The notes under the pieces are model-generated. The model was not told the DNA's origin. It saw only the letters and a program-made list of their open reading frames with translations, and did no database searches. Both the position numbers and the translations under genes were made by a program. Shown here one piece after another: positions 58,330-64,000 of a stretch of DNA of 64,000 nt (position 1 is its first letter; every line of letters begins with the position of its first letter). Source of the stretch: Hedera helix (lineage: Eukaryota > Streptophyta > Magnoliopsida > Apiales > Araliaceae); contig OX359275.1 of assembly GCA_947179155.2 (NCBI GenBank), positions 6,575,501 through 6,639,500 of the forward strand, written 5' to 3'.

Positions 58330-59600
58330 TGTTAGTACAAATGCATGTTTAAATGATTTGATGATGATTTAATCTGATTATTAATGTATATTTGTATCCA
58401 TTAGCTTTTGTGAAGTCTTTAAGTATAAAATTGATGTACAAGGACTTAGAGTAGAATATTAAGCTTGTTAGGTTGATCTATGAATGAATTGAATGTATAG
58501 ATCATTTTGTAGAGCTGAAGGATTGTAAAGTCTGTTGATCATAGAGCTCACAATTTGTAGAGTGAACCAAGAAAAATACTCTACGATCTTTAAGAAACTC
58601 TACGATTAAGAAAATAGTAGAGTATAACAGGTTAGACAGTGGACTAACAATGGAAAAATTTGAAGGGTAAAAAATCTAAGGTGTTTGTTGATCATCTAAA
58701 GTTTAAAATGAAGGTCAGATCGGGTTGTCTAACAGCTAATTTGACCAAGTGACATCAGCTACGTGATTACCTTTTCAGCATACTTATATGACATCCTAGT
58801 TGAAAGCAAACTGACATACTCCCCAAATGTCAATATTAGATATCTTTTAGGATCACAGCATTTAATGAAGCAATGGCTACAAATCAATTTTTTTTTTAAG
58901 ATCCTCTATAAAAGGACACAAGGATTCAATCCAAAATAATAAAGGGAACGAACATCAAGCCAAATTGTTGTCAAAATCTTAAGAGCTCTACTCTACGATT
59001 AAGAACGACTTGTTCTACAGCTATGTCATTACTCATTAGACTTAAAGCCACTTAGCAGCAACTCGAATCACTTATCCTGCCTGTGATTACTAGTCTTAGT
59101 GACCTCATTGTGAGCCAAGTCAAAATAAGTTGAAAAGTTCTTAGTGAGCTGGTCTTAGTGACCCTTTGTCTTAGTGACATTTGCCAAGTCTAAGTGATTT
59201 GAAGAAATCTTAGTGATTCGGTGTTGTAATAGATATTAGTGATCTGATCTTAGTGATTGCACATCCTAAGTGGATTCCCTACCAGAAGTGTAGAAGAGTA
59301 GACTATGAGATTTTTGTGCTTCGAACAACTTCAAATTTTTGTGTCTCCTTTACTTTCTGCACTTAAATTTTTGCATTATACTTTATATTTGTTTGTGACT
59401 TACTTCTACAAGATCAACTAAATTCAAAACTGAGGATTTCATTAAATCTTTGAAGGGGATTTTCAAATTATTATTTTGCAGTGCTTAAATAAATTAACTT
59501 ACTTAATTTATAATATGTTAATCCTTATCTAAAAATAAAAGTTTTTAAATGATCTATTCAACCCCCCTTCTAGATCTCTTAGTGCATCTAGGAACCAACA
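58330..59600 (+). repeat. 3' LTR of the copia element (1271 bp)
   Basis: It starts TGTTAGTACAAATGC after the polypurine tract and ends CCCCCCTTCTAGATC..GGAACCAACA at 59600. The CATCATCAAA..GGGAGAGATTGTTAG junction and CAACCCCCCTTCTAG end are typical of SIRE/Maximus copia elements. The 5' LTR would be left of the window. Confidence 0.8.
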
Positions 59601-60080
59601 TGCCCTATTCCGTCGTTATAGTCTTTGGACTCCTAGAGCCTCCTATTTACTCCTCCAACACATTTCATATGTTAAAAGGAGTAGGGACAATGTTGGGCTG
59701 CGTATTTACTAGCGCAAATGGGCTACCCATATTGGGTCTTATCCTTACAGCCCATTAGGCCTAGTACGCGCACAAGAGGATTCCCAAGTCTAATAAGTTT
59801 GAGATCACTTTTCATATCAATTCAGATACTAACTAATTACCATATTCCGTACTAATTGATATGTGAGTTATCTATCCAACATTGATTAATGTGACACGTA
59901 CCTTCTCCAACAGAGTTTCTACTACACAATTAGGAAATAAAGTTCTGTTGAGTAATATGAGTACTATAAATACATGGTAAACAATAGAGGTACATACATC
60001 ATATTCTACGTTACCAAATACTACTTGCCTCCATTGTTAACATATCTTGAAGCTTATACTTACTCTCACACTAGAGGTAT
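59601..60080. other. Unclassified repeat-like flank
   Basis: No gene seen. CTATAAATACATGG (near 59966) and TTACTCTCACACTAGAGGTA resemble a promoter and LTR-end segment of another retrotransposon, which may have been the original target of the copia. Very tentative. Confidence 0.3.
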
Positions 60081-60180
60081 CCCCTGGTGGCTCAAGCCGT
60101 AAAGTACTTTATGGTTGTTCCCTCTGTACAGGTTCACGGCCAAGCCACTGGTTGAATGTGTGGACAAATTCGAACGTTAA
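60075..60180 (+). repeat. Possible tRNA-derived SINE head
   Basis: TGGCTCAAGCCG (60088-60099) resembles a pol III A box. GGTTCACGGCC (60131-60141) resembles a B box, 31 nt further on, normal SINE spacing. No clear tail or target duplication was found. Confidence 0.3.
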
Positions 60181-60185
60181 CATAA

Positions 60186-60248
60186 TAACTCATAATTCTT
60201 AATACAAATAAAAAACCTTTAATCTTTTTATAACTCCATGGAAATTAA
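60186..60248 (+). repeat. Dispersed repeat, copy 1
   Basis: A ~63-bp stretch from TAACTCATAATTCTTAATAC to CATGGAAATTAAA recurs in diverged form at 61600-61664. Confidence 0.65.
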
Positions 60249-60916
60249 AGCTTATAATTAACGTCGGTGGTAATATCTTGAACCTAAATTTAGTGTAAGA
60301 TTCCAACTTTTAATAAATAAATTTAATTTTCTTTATAAATATTATTCTGAAATGATAAAGTGTTAAATTAATAAAAAAAAGTTAAAATTAAGGACGACTA
60401 ATAAAATATAAAGAATAGACTAATATAAAAAATTATATAAAGATAATTACTAATAGACTAATATAAATAGCCCACTAGATAATTTGTTTACAAGTTGGGA
60501 TAAGATATATACACAATCAACAAAGTCGAGATTTATAGATACCTTGTTAAGATATAATCATATTAAACTAAATAACTTCCTATAAAAACACTTTCCTACT
60601 TGGCTATTATTTCAAATCATCTCATCTAAATTACACGTACGTTTGTCCAATATAACCAATATGTTACTAGAGAATTTAGCGGTAGTAAATAATTAAATAT
60701 ATTTGAGTCTACCACTAAAATCTCTAGCGACAATGAATAATTAAGAAAAGGGATATAATAGTAATTTTTTGAGCTGCCAGAAAGAATATTCATGTCGCTA
60801 CTCCGAGTGGCATGGTCAAAATCTCATTTAATCTCAACTCTTGAATATTATGATGAACGGTAATAAATATAATTGCTAAAATAATACTATGAGCAACCAG
60901 TTGCTCTGAATATGTT

Positions 60917-60919
<3 letters not shown>
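60249..60919. other. AT-rich intergenic sequence
   Basis: No open frame, no RNA gene and no clear repeat were seen. Confidence 0.5.

Positions 60920-60957
<38 letters not shown>
60920..60957. repeat. (TA)n microsatellite
   Basis: About 18 TA units. Confidence 0.9.
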
Positions 60958-60960
<3 letters not shown>

Positions 60961-61034
60961 AAGACCAATAATTAGATAACTTTTTTACAATACTATACAA
61001 CCTACCTTGCTCCTACATGAAGCCACTGGACATA

Positions 61035-61486
61035 AGGGTGTTCATTGGTAAAAAATTGAACCGGTACCGAATCGAAATTAACATTAAAATAATAACCGAA
61101 AATCGAATCGAATTACCGGTTTCGGTACCGATTCGGTATAAATTCGGTTCATTTTTTCAATTCGGTTTTCGATTTTTACCGATTAGCAATATATATAATT
61201 ATTATTAATTATATATATTATTATATATATAATAATATATATAATTATTATTAATTATATAATAATTAATATAAATTTATTATTATATTATGTAATTCGG
61301 TTCTTTCGGTATACCGAATCGAACCAAAATTCAAAAATGCCTATACCGCTACCGGTACCGAAAAATATAAAAAATCAAAAAAATCGAAACCGAAAAAACC
61401 GGTACTGAAAAAAACTGGTACCGGAAAAACTGATACCGATCGATTCGGTAAAAAATCGAAAAAATCGAAAATTTCGAACACCCCTA
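61035..61486. mobile_element. Mutator-like MITE (452 bp) with 10-bp target duplication
   Basis: The ends read AGGGTGTTC on the left and, on the opposite strand, TAGGGGTGTTCGAA on the right. ACTGGACATA occurs directly outside both (61025-61034 and 61487-61496). A 9-10 bp duplication fits Mutator-like elements. The arms are long, imperfect and made of reiterated CGGTACCG / CGATTCGG / AAATCGAAA motifs around an AT palindrome core (61190-61280). No transposase is encoded. Confidence 0.8.
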
Positions 61487-61599
61487 ACTGGACATATGCA
61501 TGCAAGCAATTGATTTATATTATCATCATGCCAACGGAAAGAAGTGTTATAAATCGGAGTATAATTTAGACGTTGTGATCGACAATAAATAATGATAGT

Positions 61600-61664
61600 A
61601 ACTCATGATTCGTAATACAAATATAAAACCTTTTAATCCTTTTGTAACGCCCATGAAAATTAAA
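61600..61664 (+). repeat. Dispersed repeat, copy 2
   Basis: A diverged direct copy of 60186-60248, containing TAACTCATGATTCGTAATAC and CCATGAAAATTAAA. Confidence 0.65.
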
Positions 61665-62499
61665 ACTCATAAAAATAATATAATATTAAAATTGTTTATT
61701 TTATTAAAATAAGTCCAACAAGAACAACTGATAGTGAACTCATGAACTAGTCCTTCAATAATCAATCATTTTTAAGGTGATTTAGATTTATGAAATTGTA
61801 ATACTATTAACCATATATTCCGTTGGTCCAATAATTATTGTAACATAATTTTTTGAACAAATTTCAAGAACTCTATAAAATTTCATTTGATTTTCTAATT
61901 AATTCCTATAAAGTGTGTGGTTCGAAATATTACAAGAATGTGAGGTGTAAACTTTTTAGTTAGTTGAAGGACCAACTGTATATTTAAATGATAAAACTGA
62001 TAAAACTGACATGATTATAGTTAAATCGGTCATCTAACTTTACGAAAATCATTCGGAAAAGAAGTGATGCAATTTCTTTGAAACTTCCTGCAAAAAGAAT
62101 GTGTTATAAAGAGCGTATTAGTTTATAAATTTATGTTACAATAATTTAGTTATGTGATAAAGAGCGTATTAGTTTAGTTATGTGATAAAGAGCGTATTAG
62201 TTTATAAATTTATATTATATTTGATATTGTAAAATTTTGGTCGTCAAGTATTTTTTTATGGAATAATTTAATATTTATTATAATAAATACAGTAAAAAAT
62301 TATAAACTTGCTGTACATGATTCAATGAGACTAAGCATGACAATTTCATAAAATCCAATTCTTTTTATAAGGAGTCTACCTTTTTATTTAGAGAGAAAAA
62401 ATCAAATAATCACACTCGTTCTGAGTAACAAGGAATCCGTTCATGCATGCCAATTTGTATTACAGTTTTGGAGTTTTTATTTCAAGAAATTGATATGTG
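61665..62499. other. AT-rich intergenic sequence
   Basis: No gene is visible. A short tandem duplication of TTATGTGATAAAGAGCGTAT is present at 62150-62200, and GAGCGTATTAGTTTA recurs near 62110. Confidence 0.5.
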
Positions 62500-62502
62500 G
62501 AT

Positions 62503-62554
<52 letters not shown>
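62500..62554. repeat. (TA)n microsatellite
   Basis: About 27 TA units. Confidence 0.95.
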
Positions 62555-62557
<3 letters not shown>

Positions 62558-64000
62558 TAAAGAAAATTGATAGTTCCGTAAGATCTCACTTATATAAATA
62601 ATAAATGAGACTCATCTTCATATGAGTAAGATTTTGCGAAATGAAAATATCAATTCTCAAGTATAAATTTACTAGTTCCCTCATCAAATTATGTTGTACA
62701 CTCTACTGCTCCTACCCAGCATATACATGAGATACAAATAAGCAGGATAAATTATAAACAAACAAAAGAATTTCAATCAATAAACAAACTGCGTCACCAA
62801 AATATATTTATTCAATCTAATGCTTTAACTCAATGGCCATTGTATATCAAAAAGTGAGAGTACAAATTGCAAAGTAATATGTGTGATTTAAATTCTATAT
62901 TAAATTAATTAGTGTGTATATATATATATATTCGGTCATAAATCAATATAGTATTATTTTCTTTATAAAAAACACTGGGCACGTACGGATGAACTCGACG
63001 GATTTTAAGCATGATGCAAAACAAAATGTCAACATCTTTAAAGTTCCACCAACTTTTGAAGAAAATGGTGAATAAGCCCATCACAAATTTTGACTTTCCG
63101 AGGGAGTAGCCCTTATTTTCTTCCTTTTTATTTGCTTAGATTCAAACCATCCTGTAATAAAAATTCACCAAAACTAGTGGGCCTCCTGTCTTGTTGATTG
63201 TGTTGAAATTTTTCTTCACCATCTTGACATCTTCCGGAGCACAAAGTCTACGACAATGTTCATATTATTCTTATCGTTTCATAAAAATAAAAAAATAAAT
63301 CTCATTCAATTATTATTTTAGTCAATTTGGAAAATTCAAAAACTAAAAGTTGATTTGAATTTAATTAATTTTAATTTATTCAGTAATCCAATATTGCAGA
63401 CTACTTGAAAGCGTATTACTACTTACAAAATTGTGTTTTGAAAAGTAAAATAGAATTATATCACAATTTAAATTTTAAATTTTCATAAATTGACTAACAT
63501 CAAAACAAAAAATTAGACTTTTAAACTCAGTTATGTCTATCTTCATTTCTGAAACTAACTTGGGGTTCTCCAGTGTCCCAATAAATTAATAGGAGCCTGT
63601 TATGTGTTGAGAATTTTTCTAGCGAATAATAACTGTGAGATATAAGTATACATAGAAATTAGAATATGTAGAAATTAAATATAGGCGCACACCTAATTTA
63701 TTTTATTTTATTGCATATATTTTCATATTAGTCATAACTCAATTTCATTTTCATATTAGTCATAATTCAATTTCATAACATATTTGTCGATATGTATGTC
63801 ATTTTACGTAAATTAATCTGCTCACCATTGTCTCTTCGGTGACGGCATAATTCAAAGACCAAAAATGCCGATATAGAGACACTATTATCTTGTAGACAAC
63901 ATGCATGGCCTTACTTCCTTAAAATGTTTAAAATTACGTTCAGAAAAGTTGAAGTTGAAAAAGAGCGAGTAAAAATTGCCAAAGCCACCGCACAACATCT
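62555..64000. other. AT-rich sequence, possibly gene-proximal
   Basis: No long frame or recognised repeat is present. One candidate exon lies at 63142-63247 (minus). The lack of LTR-type sequence suggests the end of the nested repeat cluster. Confidence 0.4.
63142..63247 (-). pseudogene. Possible terminal exon or gene fragment, unidentified
   Basis: On the minus strand CATTGTCGTAG|A is acceptor-like, then 35 codons run open to a TGA at 63142-63144, including LCAPEDVKMVKKNFNTIN and GGPLVLVNFYYRMV. The composition looks protein-like in an otherwise AT-rich stretch. I do not recognise the family, and no adjacent exon was found within the window. Confidence 0.2.

Noticed and set aside
60079..60141. 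A tRNA gene
   Set aside because: Box-like motifs are present but no cloverleaf with acceptor stem could be traced.

Overview
The window is plant nuclear DNA, almost certainly from a eudicot: AT-rich, with no bacterial-style gene packing, and filled with plant-type transposable elements (Ty3/gypsy and Ty1/copia LTR retrotransposons, a CACTA DNA transposon, a Helitron and a Mutator-like MITE). I could not support any intact host gene. The species cannot be named from what I see.

Layout. Positions 1-59600 can be read as one old Ty1/copia (SIRE/Maximus-like) element blown apart by later insertions. Its remains are 24837-27189 (gag knuckle, protease, integrase), 55927-57430 (RT, RNase H) and the 3' LTR at 58330-59600. 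Two large insertions split it. (A) A reverse-strand Ty3/gypsy element covers 8786-24836. Its 5' LTR is 14219-24836, its PBS is at 14198-14218 and its decayed gag at 8786-10149. It is cut by a very young non-autonomous LTR element (LARD, 1-8785), two solo LTRs (14672-18349 and 20536-23486) and a Helitron (12218-13457). (B) A forward, coding-free, 5'-truncated LARD-like element covers 27190-55926. It carries a CACTA transposon (28178-36132), a solo LTR (36547-48586) that itself contains a complete Tat-lineage Ty3/gypsy element (37632-48059, minus strand), and a 3' LTR (48652-55926) split by a further solo LTR (48815-53047). Nesting reaches four levels. Positions 59601-64000 hold repeats, a 452-bp Mutator-like MITE with a 10-bp target duplication, and microsatellites.

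Coding content is all transposon-derived. The CACTA element has a TNP2-type transposase broken by stop codons and a six-exon TnpA-like gene with two stops. The Tat element has gag, protease, RT, RNase H, a second RNase H and integrase with few breaks, plus an antisense spliced gene between integrase and the 3' LTR. Gag and pol remnants of gypsy and copia make up the rest.

The most interesting signal is shared by six otherwise very different long LTRs (3-4 kb). In most, a TATA box is followed about 160-190 nt later by a conserved splice-donor-like site (AAG|GTWTAAAA). After 1.3-2.5 kb comes a conserved block (CTTGCYGAGCC..GCTCAY) that ends about 25-30 nt later in TTTCAG. This looks like an intron carried inside the LTR, which would remove AT-hairpin arrays and a GC-rich hypervariable island. 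Coding-free and gypsy-type elements also share a leader repeat and a covarying hairpin just before the polypurine tract, suggesting a parasite/helper relationship.
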